A stretch of DNA of 64,000 nt from Paenibacillus sp. FSL H7-0326 (GCF_001955535.1 NZ_MPVN01000004.1:496001-560000); one strand, 5' to 3'. Shown: positions 17,812 through 26,171, numbered from the stretch's first letter. Notes: a model not told the origin generated them from the sequence alone. Program-made: numbers and translations.

Positions 17812-18219
17812 ATGAATGTCGGGAACTGTCCTCGCTGCGGCAAGCTATACGTATTAAACGTGTTGGAGGCTTGTCCTGCTTGTCTAAAAGAGGTTGAGCA
17901 GCAGTATTATGAATGTGTGGAGTATTTACGCAAAGAGAAGGGCGCAAACATACAACAGCTATCGGATGCGACAGGTGTATCCGTTAAACAAATAACGAAA
18001 TTTATCAAAGAGGGACGCATATCGGTGAAGGATGCACCCAATTTGACCTATCCCTGCGAGGTGTGTGGTACTTTTATTCGAGAAGGACACATGTGCGACG
18101 GCTGTCGTGCGCGTTTGACCAAGGAATTGGCCGGTGCAACCCAGGAGGTAAGTCAGGGGGAGACATCGGGTTTAGGCTCTCGTGCCTACAATGCAATCGA
18201 CAAATTCAAGCGTTCTTAG
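17812..18219 (+). CDS. yvyF: YvyF-type flagellar operon protein with two zinc-finger-like Cys clusters
   Basis: The 135-residue product belongs to the small family found at the head of the flgM operon in Bacillales. It begins NCPRCGKLYV and CPACLKEVEQ (first Cys cluster). The middle segment IQQLSDATGVSVKQITKFIKEGRISV reads as a helix-turn-helix of the MerR/excisionase kind, and a second cluster follows, YPCEVCGTFIREGHMCDGCRARL. This suggests a nucleic-acid-binding regulator, though its function is not established. The start ATG follows AAAGAGG very closely, with GGGGGCG a little further up. A terminator at 18269-18304 separates it from flgM here, unlike the continuous order in B. subtilis. 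Confidence 0.88.
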   Translation: MNVGNCPRCGKLYVLNVLEACPACLKEVEQQYYECVEYLRKEKGANIQQLSDATGVSVKQITKFIKEGRISVKDAPNLTYPCEVCGTFIREGHMCDGCRARLTKELAGATQEVSQGETSGLGSRAYNAIDKFKRS

Positions 18220-18268
18220 GAGGCATGGCTCAATTCTAGAGTGCTCTATAAACAATGTTTCAACCTCT

Positions 18269-18304
18269 ACCGATAACTTTAGTAAAGATTATCGGTTTTT
18301 TATT
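18269..18304 (+). terminator. Terminator between yvyF and flgM
   Basis: ACCGATAA pairs with TTATCGGT over a 12-base loop and runs into six T residues plus further Ts. Confidence 0.82.
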
Positions 18305-18351
18305 TTAGGGCGATTCTTGATCCTAAACTCTTATGAAAGCAGGTGTTCATT

Positions 18352-18636
18352 ATGAAGATTAATGAATCCGGACGAATTGGGGCAATTAACTCTTATTCGA
18401 GAAATATAGAATCCGGTCAGCAGACCGAAAACAAGAAGAGCAAGCGTAAGGATGAGGTATCCATCTCGCCCGAAGCTATGGAAATGCTCAAGCAGCAGGA
18501 ACAAGTCAATAGCAGTGAACGCGCACAGCGCATTCAGGAACTGAAGCAGCAGGTCGCTTCGGGAACATATAAGGTCGACACGGAACAGCTGGCAGAGAGA
18601 ATGATGCCTTATTTTAAACCGGGCTCTGACAAATAG
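18352..18636 (+). CDS. flgM: Anti-sigma-D (sigma-28) factor FlgM
   Basis: FlgM binds and silences the flagellar sigma factor until the hook-basal body is complete, so late genes such as flagellin stay off. The 94-residue product begins MKINESGRIGAINSY, contains DEVSISPEAMEML (the conserved middle motif) and ends in helices that contact sigma, SGTYKVDTEQLAERMM. I chose the ATG at 18352, with an AAGCAGGTG site upstream; a frame extension of three codons is unlikely. It opens a run of closely spaced genes flgM-flgN-flgK-flgL. Confidence 0.93.
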   Translation: MKINESGRIGAINSYSRNIESGQQTENKKSKRKDEVSISPEAMEMLKQQEQVNSSERAQRIQELKQQVASGTYKVDTEQLAERMMPYFKPGSDK

Positions 18637-18649
18637 GAGAGACAAATCG

Positions 18650-19150
18650 ATGTCCTTTAATCAACTCATTGTATCCATTGAGGAGCTTAATATTTGCCAT
18701 GAGCAGCTGATTAAGCTAGGCGAAACTAAGAAGCAGACGATTATACAGAATAAAGTTAATGAAATGATTGCGATCACGAATGCAGAATCAAAGTTAGTCA
18801 AAAGAATTGAGGAATTGGAGCTGGATCGTCAGGAAGCGGTGTATGGTGTTCTTCAACAACGTGGGATTAAATCGCGTCTCAATCTGACGATGCCTGAGCT
18901 GATTCGGCTCATCTTTGATCAGACGGACAAGCAGCGGCTGGAAACAGCGCTTGGACAGCTCTCAGACACTTTGACAACGCTTAAACAGCTGAATGAGATT
19001 AATCAGCAATTACTCAAGCAGTCACTGTCATACATTGATTTTTATGTAGAGACGCTATCCTATAGGCCGGAAACAGAGGTCACATATCAAAATCCAGCTG
19101 ACAAACAGCATAATGCGCAGAGCTCCGGGTTATTCGACACGAGAGCCTGA
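18650..19150 (+). CDS. flgN: Flagellar export chaperone FlgN
   Basis: FlgN guards the hook-filament junction proteins FlgK and FlgL in the cytoplasm and delivers them to the export apparatus. The 166-residue product is almost entirely helical and rich in Gln/Leu heptads, for example LIVSIEELNICHEQLIKLGETKKQTII, as expected for the family. It starts 13 bases after flgM with a GGAGAG ribosome site and is followed 15 bases later by flgK, its client. The assignment rests on position, length and helical character, since FlgN sequences are poorly conserved. Confidence 0.9.
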   Translation: MSFNQLIVSIEELNICHEQLIKLGETKKQTIIQNKVNEMIAITNAESKLVKRIEELELDRQEAVYGVLQQRGIKSRLNLTMPELIRLIFDQTDKQRLETALGQLSDTLTTLKQLNEINQQLLKQSLSYIDFYVETLSYRPETEVTYQNPADKQHNAQSSGLFDTRA

Positions 19151-19165
19151 TTCAAGGAGGTTCAT

Positions 19166-20725
19166 ATGCCATCCACGTTTCATAGTATAGAAACAGCCAA
19201 ACGCAGTCTATTTACGCAGTCTGCTGCGTTAAATACCACAGGTCATAACATTTCCAATGCCAATACGGCCGGTTATTCCAGACAGGTAGTTCACATGACA
19301 GCCTCCAGCTCAATGGAGGCCGTCAGCTTATATCGCAGCACAGCGCCCGGACAGCTTGGTACAGGTGTGGAATTCAATGCAATTACACGCGTTCGTCAGA
19401 CCTTTCTTGATGATCAGTATCGAAACGAAAATACAGGCCTTGGCGGCTGGAACGTTCGCTTCGATACACTCGATAAGCTAGAGACGATCATTAATGAACC
19501 GTCGGATACCGGAATTCGAACGGTGATGGACAATTTCTGGAATGCTTGGTCAGATTTGAGCCAGGATCCACAAGATATTACGAACCGTAAAATTGTAAAA
19601 GAGACGACACTTGCCCTGACCGATGCACTTAATCAGACAAGTCGTCAGCTTGATGCTCTAACTAGTGATCTTACGAGTAATGTTGAATTGAAGGCAGGAG
19701 AGATCAACTCCTTGCTGTCAACTGTGGCGAGCCTCAATCAAAATATCTCCAGAGTCGAAAGCTTGGGGGATAATGCAAATGATCTAAGAGACAAACGCGA
19801 CTACGCCATTGATCAATTATCGAAGATTGCGAATGTTCAAGTTACAGAGCTGGATACGGGATATCAGGTTACACTCGGCGGACAACAGGTCGTGACGGGA
19901 AATGCAGCCACTGAAGTAACTCCAGACATGCTGGAAACGGCTTATGCTTCCGGTACACTGACAGGCGGAGAAGTGTATGGAATGATCTTTTCCCGCGATG
20001 TCTATGTAGCGGATTATAAACAGCAGCTTGATCAGCTCGCAAATACACTTGCTAATGGAAATATTGAGGTGTCACTTCCTGCGGGAACTGTACTTCCGGA
20101 AGGAACCGTACTGAATGGAGTCACCTACTCGGACGCTAATGGCAACCGTACGTTGAATGATAATTTGACAGTAACTGTACAGGGGATCAACGGTTTACAT
20201 CAGCTGGGATATACCGTAAATGGTACAACACCTGAAGCTGGAGGGGCATTCTTTACTTCAACAGATGGTGGCACCATTACTGCTGGTAATATTACATTAA
20301 ATCCGGAAATTCAGAATGATCCGAACAAGATTGCTACGTCCATGAGAACGGATGGAACAGGAGCCGGGGAAGCTGTAGTCAAAGGGAATAACTCCCTTGC
20401 GCTGATTATGGCGGGAATGAAGGACACTAAGTTTGATTTTGGAACAGCACTGTCCAAGCCAGGCACGGTAGATGATTTTTTCAGTTCCATTGTCGGACAG
20501 CTTGGGATTGAGACTCAAGAGGCGAAACGTCAAACCGAGAATGCAAGCCTGCTGACACAGCAAGTCGACATCAATCGTCAATCCGTAAGCGGCGTCTCAC
20601 TAGATGAGGAAATGTCGAATATGATCAAGTTCCAGCATGCCTACAGTGCAGCATCCCGTTTCATGACGACCTTTGACCAATTATTAGACAAGCTGATTAA
20701 CAGCACCGGCACTGTCGGACGTTAA
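19166..20725 (+). CDS. flgK: Flagellar hook-associated protein 1 (FlgK)
   Basis: FlgK forms the first junction ring between hook and filament. The 519-residue protein has the axial-protein N-terminal motif SALNTTGHNISNANTAGYSR near residues 18-38 and a C-terminal coiled region (SGVSLDEEMSNMIKFQHAYSA, then TTFDQLLDKLINS) that packs against it. The middle is a variable domain. An AAGGAGG ribosome site precedes the ATG. It is secreted without a cleaved signal peptide through the flagellar type III apparatus. flgL follows 25 bases later. Confidence 0.96.
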   Translation: MPSTFHSIETAKRSLFTQSAALNTTGHNISNANTAGYSRQVVHMTASSSMEAVSLYRSTAPGQLGTGVEFNAITRVRQTFLDDQYRNENTGLGGWNVRFDTLDKLETIINEPSDTGIRTVMDNFWNAWSDLSQDPQDITNRKIVKETTLALTDALNQTSRQLDALTSDLTSNVELKAGEINSLLSTVASLNQNISRVESLGDNANDLRDKRDYAIDQLSKIANVQVTELDTGYQVTLGGQQVVTGNAATEVTPDMLETAYASGTLTGGEVYGMIFSRDVYVADYKQQLDQLANTLANGNIEVSLPAGTVLPEGTVLNGVTYSDANGNRTLNDNLTVTVQGINGLHQLGYTVNGTTPEAGGAFFTSTDGGTITAGNITLNPEIQNDPNKIATSMRTDGTGAGEAVVKGNNSLALIMAGMKDTKFDFGTALSKPGTVDDFFSSIVGQLGIETQEAKRQTENASLLTQQVDINRQSVSGVSLDEEMSNMIKFQHAYSAASRFMTTFDQLLDKLINSTGTVGR

Positions 20726-20750
20726 ACCTGAGAAGTAGGAGGCATTACAT

Positions 20751-21659
20751 ATGTCGATCCGAGTAACATCTAGCATGATGAATACGCAAATGCTTAGCAA
20801 TATCAACAGAAACTTGAACAAGATGAGTAATTTGGAGAATCAGATCTCCACAGGACGTAAGATCAATAAACCTTCCGATGATCCGGTTGGTGTAACCTAC
20901 GCACTTCGCTATCGTGCGGAGTTAGCTTCTAACGAGCAATATCAATCAAATGTCGATTCCGCTATTAGCTGGCTGGATACTACCGATGCCACAATGCAGC
21001 AAGCAACAGATATCGTGACAAGGATCAAGGAGATTGCTGTCCAAGGTTCTAGTGAGACAGTGCCTCAATCAGGACTCGATGCGATAAAAGAGGAAATGGA
21101 AGAGCTTCAGAAGCAGCTTGTGAATATAGGCAATACCCAAATTCGCGGAAAGTATATCTTCAATGGGCAAAAGTATGATCAGGCCCCTTATGAGCTGACA
21201 GGTGGGACGACAAGCTATGCTGGCCTCGATCCTGATAAAGCTGCCGTTAATTTCGGTATAAGTCAGCAAGTGAATATGCAAATCAACACTTCAGGCAGTG
21301 ACTTCTTCGGGGCAAGCACTGAGGACGATAATCTGTTTAAAATTACCGATAATCTGATTGCAGCTCTAGGCAGTGGGGACTACAGTGGAATTCAGGGAGA
21401 GCTGACTAAGCTCGAAGATAGAAATACAAAAATGCAGGCTGCACTCTCGGAAGTAGGTGCGCGGACGAATCGGGTTGAGCTCATGCAGAACCGGCTCGAA
21501 GATCAGAATCTTAATCTGACGACCTTACAGTCGAAAACAGAAGATGCAGACATCGCAAGTCTTATGATTCAAGCCACTTCGGCAAGTACGATCTATGAAG
21601 CAGCATTACAAGCATCAGCCAAGATTTTAACACCGACATTGATGGACTTTATGAGATAA
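20751..21659 (+). CDS. flgL: Flagellar hook-associated protein 3 (FlgL)
   Basis: FlgL is the second junction protein, linking FlgK to flagellin. The 302-residue product begins IRVTSSMMNTQMLSNINRNL and contains LENQISTGRKINKPSDDPVG, the flagellin-like N-terminal signature. It ends with a flagellin-like C-terminal helix, SLMIQATSASTIYEAALQAS. GTAGGAGGC precedes the ATG. It ends the flgM-N-K-L block and is followed by a strong terminator at 21711. In B. subtilis a further gene (yviE) precedes fliW; here none is present. Confidence 0.96.
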   Translation: MSIRVTSSMMNTQMLSNINRNLNKMSNLENQISTGRKINKPSDDPVGVTYALRYRAELASNEQYQSNVDSAISWLDTTDATMQQATDIVTRIKEIAVQGSSETVPQSGLDAIKEEMEELQKQLVNIGNTQIRGKYIFNGQKYDQAPYELTGGTTSYAGLDPDKAAVNFGISQQVNMQINTSGSDFFGASTEDDNLFKITDNLIAALGSGDYSGIQGELTKLEDRNTKMQAALSEVGARTNRVELMQNRLEDQNLNLTTLQSKTEDADIASLMIQATSASTIYEAALQASAKILTPTLMDFMR

Positions 21660-21710
21660 GATCTATAACAATGCGTATGAGATTACGATTTTTTCGATTA
21701 TAAAAAAGAA

Positions 21711-21745
21711 AAGAGCTAAGGACTAATGGAGTCTTTAGCTCTTTT
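21711..21745 (+). terminator. Terminator after flgL
   Basis: A perfect 14-bp stem pairs AAGAGCTAAGGACT with AGTCTTTAGCTCTT over a 5-base loop, ending in Ts. With A residues on the other side it could work in both directions. Confidence 0.88.
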
Positions 21746-21858
21746 CGTATAAATATTAGTGTAATAGAAGTGTGAATAGATATCTCATGCTTACTAAGGT
21801 ACTATTGTTTTATGCGAATAAATTCAATATACAGACAGATGAATAAGGAGATTATTTT

Positions 21859-22269
21859 ATGAATAGATCCGAAATAATAAGCTTTTCCAAAGGTCTGCCA
21901 GGATTTGAAGAGTTAAAGCAATATGTCCTCGAAGAGCACAACGAAGTGTTCAGCTATCTAAAATCTACAGAGAGGGAAGAAGTATCTTTTGTTGTCGTTG
22001 ATCCATTTCCTTTCTTTCCAGAATATGAGTTCCAAGCGTCTGAGGAGGCTCTTGAGGAGATTGAGTTCGTAGACGGTGAAAACCTGGAAATTAAATGCAT
22101 CGTTACTCTTCATAGCAATGTCCAAAAGACAACAGCCAATTTACTTGCTCCGTTGATTATTAATGCTAATAAGAAGCAAGGGAAACAAATTGTGCTTCAT
22201 GACAATGGGTATACAGCAAAGCATCTGCTATGGCCTAATGTAATACATACTGAAGGAGGCGATCGTTGA
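21859..22269 (+). CDS. fliW: Flagellar assembly factor FliW
   Basis: FliW is the partner of both flagellin and CsrA. Free FliW binds CsrA and releases flagellin mRNA; when flagellin accumulates it captures FliW, and CsrA shuts translation down. The 136-residue protein has the family signatures ISFSKGLPGFEELKQYVL and SFVVVDPFPFFPEYEF, and ends with LLAPLIINANKKQGKQIVL. AAGGAG precedes the ATG. Its stop overlaps the csrA start by one base (TGATG), so translation of the two is probably coupled. Confidence 0.96.
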   Translation: MNRSEIISFSKGLPGFEELKQYVLEEHNEVFSYLKSTEREEVSFVVVDPFPFFPEYEFQASEEALEEIEFVDGENLEIKCIVTLHSNVQKTTANLLAPLIINANKKQGKQIVLHDNGYTAKHLLWPNVIHTEGGDR

Positions 22270-22496
22270 TGCTGGTTCTATCAAGGAAAAAAGGTGAGTC
22301 TATCATCATAGGTGAAGACATCGAAATTACTTTGTTGGCTGTAGATTCTGAAACCGTGAAGATTGGTATCAAGGCTCCTAAGAACATAGATATCTACAGA
22401 AATGAAGTCTATCAAGAAATTAAGCTGAGCAATCAGGAAGCTGCAGTTAATATTAGTCAGCTCAATTCTCTGCTTAATTCTTTGCCTAAAAAATGA
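22269..22496 (+). CDS. csrA: Carbon storage regulator CsrA
   Basis: CsrA is a small RNA-binding dimer that occupies GGA motifs in mRNA leaders and blocks ribosome access. The 75-residue protein has the complete fold: MLVLSRKKGESIIIGEDIEI at the start, including Leu4 and Arg6 of the RNA-binding strand, and IYRNEVYQEI near residue 44. I use the ATG at 22269, because AAGGAGG stands about 10 bases before it and MLVLSRK is the family start. It is coupled to fliW and stands directly upstream of hag, its probable target, whose leader carries a matching hairpin at 22611-22624. Confidence 0.97.
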   Translation: MLVLSRKKGESIIIGEDIEITLLAVDSETVKIGIKAPKNIDIYRNEVYQEIKLSNQEAAVNISQLNSLLNSLPKK

Positions 22497-22529
22497 ATTG
22501 ATTTTCTTGAGGAATTTATTGAAAAAGTA

Positions 22530-22557
22530 TAAACAATCCCTGAATCATGGTCGATAT
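22530..22557 (+). promoter_or_regulatory. Sigma-D (sigma-28) promoter of hag
   Basis: TAAA at 22530-22533 is followed after 16 bases by GTCGATAT at 22550-22557. This matches the sigma-D consensus (TAAA, about 15-16 bases, GCCGATAT) with one mismatch. RNA would start near 22565, giving a leader of about 90 bases. Confidence 0.82.
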
Positions 22558-22610
22558 ATATATTACGGCGATAATTCTTCAGGGCGGCCGACCTGTGAAG
22601 ATACGCTTTA

Positions 22611-22624
22611 CCACAAGGATGTGG
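22611..22624 (+). promoter_or_regulatory. CsrA-binding hairpin in the hag leader
   Basis: CCAC-AAGGAT-GTGG forms a short stem with GGA displayed in the hexaloop. The core ACAAGGATGT agrees with the CsrA selection consensus RUACARGGAUGU. A second GGA motif lies in the hag Shine-Dalgarno GGGAGGA at 22640-22646, so two sites can be bridged by one CsrA dimer, as described for B. subtilis hag. Confidence 0.8.
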
Positions 22625-22654
22625 GAACACACCATTTCAGGGAGGAAATAAACA

Positions 22655-23425
22655 ATGATTATCAATCACAATATTCCAGCGGTAAACACACACCGTAATA
22701 TGGGGCTGAACAACACAGCAGCTAGCAAAAACATGGAGAAACTGTCTTCTGGTCTTCGCATTAATCGTGCGGCAGACGATGCAGCAGGTCTCTCGATCTC
22801 CGAATCCATGCGCGGACAAATTCGTGGTCTTGAACAATCACAACGTAATGCTCAAGACGGTATTTCTTTCGTGCAAACAGCTGAGGGTGCGATGAACGAA
22901 GTATCTTCCATGCTTACTCGTATGAAAGAACTTAACGTTCAAAAAGATAGTGGAACTTACAGCACTGAAGACAAGGCTAATATTGACCAAGAGTTGGATC
23001 AACTTGGTGATCAAATCGATGAAATTATGACTAAAACAACATTTAACGGTATCAGTATCACTGCGGGTGCTACTATTACAGTTAATGATAAAGCAACAAG
23101 TAAAATTGCTATCGGAAGCATTACTACGACTTCCTTTAGCGGCTTAGGTTCTACTGCTACACTTGCTTCGGTTGAAGATGCAATCAAAGCTGTTTCTACA
23201 GAGCGTGCGAAACTTGGTGCGGTACAAAACCGTCTGGAGTATACTTCTAACAACCTTGGTACAACTGTTGAAAACTTGACTGCTGCTGAGTCCCGTATCC
23301 GTGATACAGACATGGCTAAAGAAATGGTTGCATTGTCCAAGAACAACATCTTGCTGCAAGCTTCCCAATCTATGTTGGCACAAGCAAATTCGCAACCGCA
23401 GGGTGTACTATCCCTTCTTCGTTAA
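22655..23425 (+). CDS. hag: Flagellin
   Basis: Flagellin polymerises into the filament. The 256-residue product has a typical N-terminal D0/D1 region (MIINHNIPAVNTHRNMGLN, then KLSSGLRINRAADDAAGLS) and C-terminal D1/D0 region (LGAVQNRLEYTSNNLGTTVENL, then SQSMLAQANSQPQGVLSLLR). Only about 50 variable residues lie between, so the protein is compact and lacks sizeable outer D2/D3 domains. A strong GGGAGGA ribosome site sits 8 bases upstream and overlaps a CsrA site. It is transcribed from a sigma-D promoter and closed by a perfect terminator. Serines and threonines in the middle segment (for example TTTSFSGLGSTATLAS) are candidate glycosylation sites. Confidence 0.97.
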   Translation: MIINHNIPAVNTHRNMGLNNTAASKNMEKLSSGLRINRAADDAAGLSISESMRGQIRGLEQSQRNAQDGISFVQTAEGAMNEVSSMLTRMKELNVQKDSGTYSTEDKANIDQELDQLGDQIDEIMTKTTFNGISITAGATITVNDKATSKIAIGSITTTSFSGLGSTATLASVEDAIKAVSTERAKLGAVQNRLEYTSNNLGTTVENLTAAESRIRDTDMAKEMVALSKNNILLQASQSMLAQANSQPQGVLSLLR

Positions 23426-23442
23426 TTTATTTTCAACTTTTA

Positions 23443-23474
23443 AGAGACCTTGGTATAACAAGGTCTCTTTTTTG
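23443..23474 (+). terminator. hag terminator
   Basis: A perfect 10-bp stem pairs AGAGACCTTG with CAAGGTCTCT over a 6-base loop, followed by Ts. Confidence 0.92.
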
Positions 23475-23502
23475 TTTTATTATTCACTTCACTCTACAAT
23501 CT

Positions 23503-23510
23503 TCCGATAT
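23503..23510 (+). promoter_or_regulatory. Possible sigma-D -10 element before flaG
   Basis: TCCGATAT matches the sigma-D -10 core, 53 bases before flaG. The -35 position shows no clear TAAA, so confidence is low. Confidence 0.3.
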
Positions 23511-23562
23511 AAACAGTAACAATGTTGATTATGATTCCAATTTATAGGGAGGATCGACTACT

Positions 23563-23898
23563 ATGGAAAGCCGGATAACTGGGAGTGGTATAAATATGGG
23601 GGGCGGCTATGGGAGAATTGCCGATAAATTGAATAGTGGCAACGAGCAGTTGACTATAGCGGCTCTATCGAGAGAAGAAGAAATTGCAGTACAGGAGTTA
23701 GAAAAATCAATCAGAGCCATACAAGGTACAGAGAAAACAATTCAGTTCTCCATTCATGAACAAACAAACGCAATTATGATTAAGGTGGTGGATAAAACAA
23801 CTGGCGAAGTAATACGAGAGATTCCAAGGGAAAAGCTGCTTGATGTAACCGCCAGAATGATGGAAATAAATGGATTGATTATTGATGAAAGAGCTTGA
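23563..23898 (+). CDS. flaG: FlaG family flagellar protein
   Basis: FlaG proteins are small late-flagellar products that affect filament length; their mechanism is unsettled. The 111-residue product has a variable, Gly/Asn-rich N-terminus and the conserved C-terminal domain: LEKSIRAIQGTEKTIQFSIHE, then IMIKVVDKTTGEVIREIP with a following EKLLDVTARMMEINGLIIDE. A GGGAGGATC site precedes the ATG. It is the first gene of the flaG-fliD-fliS-fliT run, with 21 bases to fliD. Confidence 0.93.
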   Translation: MESRITGSGINMGGGYGRIADKLNSGNEQLTIAALSREEEIAVQELEKSIRAIQGTEKTIQFSIHEQTNAIMIKVVDKTTGEVIREIPREKLLDVTARMMEINGLIIDERA

Positions 23899-23919
23899 TA
23901 TTAGGAGGTAAATAAAATT

Positions 23920-25413
23920 ATGCGTATTAGTGGATTTGCTTCTGGACTTGATATAGATTCAATCGTAAAACAACTGATGACGGCACAGAAAGCTCCTTTA
24001 GATAAGCTGAATCAGCAGAAACAGCTTGTAGAATGGAAACGAGAAGATTATAGAACTGTGAGCACCAAGTTAGTTACGTTCCAAGAAAAATTGTCTTCAC
24101 TGAGTCTAAGCAGTGCTATAGACGCTAAGAAAACAGTGATTTCGGGTGCTTCAAACGTACTTACTGCTACACCAACTGGCGCTGCTTCAAATTCAGTATT
24201 GAATGTTGAAGTTATTAGTCTTGCAAAGGCATCCACTACTGTACTTCAAGGTACAGCAGGTGCAACAAAAATTTCGGATATTTATACAGGTGGTTATAAT
24301 GGAACAGAAAACGTAATAAAAATCGGTGATGCAGATCCGATAGTATTTAATAAAGATGATACAATTGATTCTCTCATGAACAAGATCAATAGCAATAGTA
24401 AAACAGGAGTCACTGCAGTTTACGATTCAGCATCCGGAAAATTATCTTTTACAAGCAAAGCAACGGGAAAAGACAATACTATCGCTCTGTCTGGAGGGTT
24501 GGTAAGCAACTCGTCTCTCGTAATTGAATCCACAACCCCAGGTACAGATGCAGAAGTCATTATTAATGGTATTAAAACCACGCAATCTTCTAATAGATTC
24601 ACGGTGAACGGTCTTGAAATCAGCTTGAATGGAACAACTCCCCAAGGTCAAAGTACACAAATTGAAGTCACACAGGATGTTGATAAAACAGTAGAGACGA
24701 TTAAGGAGTTTGTAAATGCTTATAATGACACACTCTCTTTTCTCAATTCTATGACAAGTCAGGAACGATATAGAACTTATCTGCCTCTTACAACAGAACA
24801 AAAAGAGGCGATGAGCGAGAACGAAATTAAGCTTTGGGAAGAAAAATCTAAAAGCGGTATGCTGAAGAATGACTCTATATTGAATAATACGATAAGCCAG
24901 ATGCGGCTCGCTGTTATGAGCGATTTTACTACTGACTTCACTCTTCCCGACGGAAGTGTAGTAAAAAGCATGAATCTTACCAATATAGGAATAACAACAG
25001 GTGACTATCAACAAAAAGGTAAGCTGCAAATAGACGAAAATAAACTTCGTGCAGCTATAGAGGCTAATCCCGATCAAGTTGCGTCTTTTTTTAAAAATGT
25101 TGATGGTGCTAGCAATACAGGATATTCCCAGACTGATGGATTATTCAATAGATTAAAGAAGATAGAACAGGATTCACTAAAGCTTATTTCCGAAAAAGCA
25201 GGTACATCTAGATTTAGCACAGATCCTACAACTGCTTTCCTGCCTCAAAGCGAAATGGGTGATCAACTCAAATCATTCGATAAAAGAATATCAGACGTCC
25301 AATTAAGATTAAATATGCTGGAGACTCGTTACTACAGACAATTTACAGCAATGGAAACTGCGATGAATAAATATAATAGTATCTCCTCCAGTTTATCAAG
25401 TTTCATTTCGTAA
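23920..25413 (+). CDS. fliD: Flagellar filament cap protein FliD (HAP2)
   Basis: FliD caps the filament tip and guides flagellin folding. The 497-residue protein starts MRISGFASGLDIDSIVKQLM, the family signature, continues with the coiled segment APLDKLNQQKQLVEWKRED, and ends with a helix (LNMLETRYYRQFTAMETAMN) that pairs with the N-terminus. The central region is beta-rich (D2/D3). TTAGGAGG precedes the ATG. fliS follows after 18 bases. Base composition turns more AT-rich from about here onward. Confidence 0.96.
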   Translation: MRISGFASGLDIDSIVKQLMTAQKAPLDKLNQQKQLVEWKREDYRTVSTKLVTFQEKLSSLSLSSAIDAKKTVISGASNVLTATPTGAASNSVLNVEVISLAKASTTVLQGTAGATKISDIYTGGYNGTENVIKIGDADPIVFNKDDTIDSLMNKINSNSKTGVTAVYDSASGKLSFTSKATGKDNTIALSGGLVSNSSLVIESTTPGTDAEVIINGIKTTQSSNRFTVNGLEISLNGTTPQGQSTQIEVTQDVDKTVETIKEFVNAYNDTLSFLNSMTSQERYRTYLPLTTEQKEAMSENEIKLWEEKSKSGMLKNDSILNNTISQMRLAVMSDFTTDFTLPDGSVVKSMNLTNIGITTGDYQQKGKLQIDENKLRAAIEANPDQVASFFKNVDGASNTGYSQTDGLFNRLKKIEQDSLKLISEKAGTSRFSTDPTTAFLPQSEMGDQLKSFDKRISDVQLRLNMLETRYYRQFTAMETAMNKYNSISSSLSSFIS

Positions 25414-25431
25414 GGATAAGGAGAGGTTTGA

Positions 25432-25815
25432 ATGTTTAGTACAGCTCAACAAAAATATCAACAAACCAGTATGCAGACGGCTTCACCTTCGCAGTTATTA
25501 TTAATGCTTTATGATGGAGCAATCCGATTTGTGAAAGCGGGTATAGCTGCAATAGAAGAGAAAAATATAGAGAAGACGAATATGTTTTTTGGCAAAGCTC
25601 AAGCTATTATTCACGAACTGATTGCATCTCTTAATTTCGATTATCAAATCTCCAATCAATTATACCAAGTATATGAGTATATGATTCACCGTTTAATACA
25701 TGCCAATATACACAAGGATCTGGGAGCTGCGTCTGAAATCCTTTACCAGCTTGTAGAGTTAAGAGATACCTGGGACTTAGCGAGCAAGTCCCTTACTACT
25801 AAAGGAGAATATTGA
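25432..25815 (+). CDS. fliS: Flagellin export chaperone FliS
   Basis: FliS binds the C-terminus of flagellin in the cytoplasm and keeps it unfolded for export; in Bacillus it also interacts with FliW. The 127-residue protein is helical, with the family motif SPSQLLLMLYDGAIRFVKAG near residues 19-38 and a helix of hydrophobic heptads, ASEILYQLVELRDTWDLA. AAGGAGAGG precedes the ATG. The stop overlaps the fliT start by one base. Confidence 0.96.
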   Translation: MFSTAQQKYQQTSMQTASPSQLLLMLYDGAIRFVKAGIAAIEEKNIEKTNMFFGKAQAIIHELIASLNFDYQISNQLYQVYEYMIHRLIHANIHKDLGAASEILYQLVELRDTWDLASKSLTTKGEY

Positions 25816-26156
25816 TGACGGCCACTTTATCTTCACTTATCAATGAATTAGAAAGAAATGTAACTGAATTGTTGTCTGTGGTGGACCATGCAAATTATGA
25901 GCAAATTGTTGAACTAGTTGATAAGAAAGAAGAGATCGTTAATAACTTATTAGATTATAAAGAAGAGTTGAGTTTAGATACGAAAGAGAAAATTAAAGCT
26001 TTAATGATGCATGATAGTTTAGTTATTTCTAGGATGCAGTCACTGAAAGATGAAGCAACTGAGTGGCTATTAAAAAGAGAATCAATTAAAGAACAACGTT
26101 CAGCTTATAACATGAACTATACTCCAGACAGTTTCTTCTTTGATAAGAAGAATTAA
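25815..26156 (+). CDS. fliT: FliT-like flagellar chaperone
   Basis: A 113-residue helical protein (LSSLINELERNVTELLSVVD, then EQIVELVDKKEEIVNNLLDY) directly after fliS, overlapping it by one base (TGATG) behind AAAGGAG. Position, length and helical character match B. subtilis FliT, a chaperone for the cap protein FliD. FliT sequences diverge strongly, so the assignment leans on context. It is the last gene in the window that matches the B. subtilis flagellar order before hpf. Confidence 0.85.
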   Translation: MTATLSSLINELERNVTELLSVVDHANYEQIVELVDKKEEIVNNLLDYKEELSLDTKEKIKALMMHDSLVISRMQSLKDEATEWLLKRESIKEQRSAYNMNYTPDSFFFDKKN

Positions 26157-26171
26157 ATTAAGGCGGTATTT

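Noticed and set aside
24442..25077. 211-codon reverse-strand frame across fliD
   Set aside because: Antisense to fliD, Cys/Phe-rich composition and no start signal.
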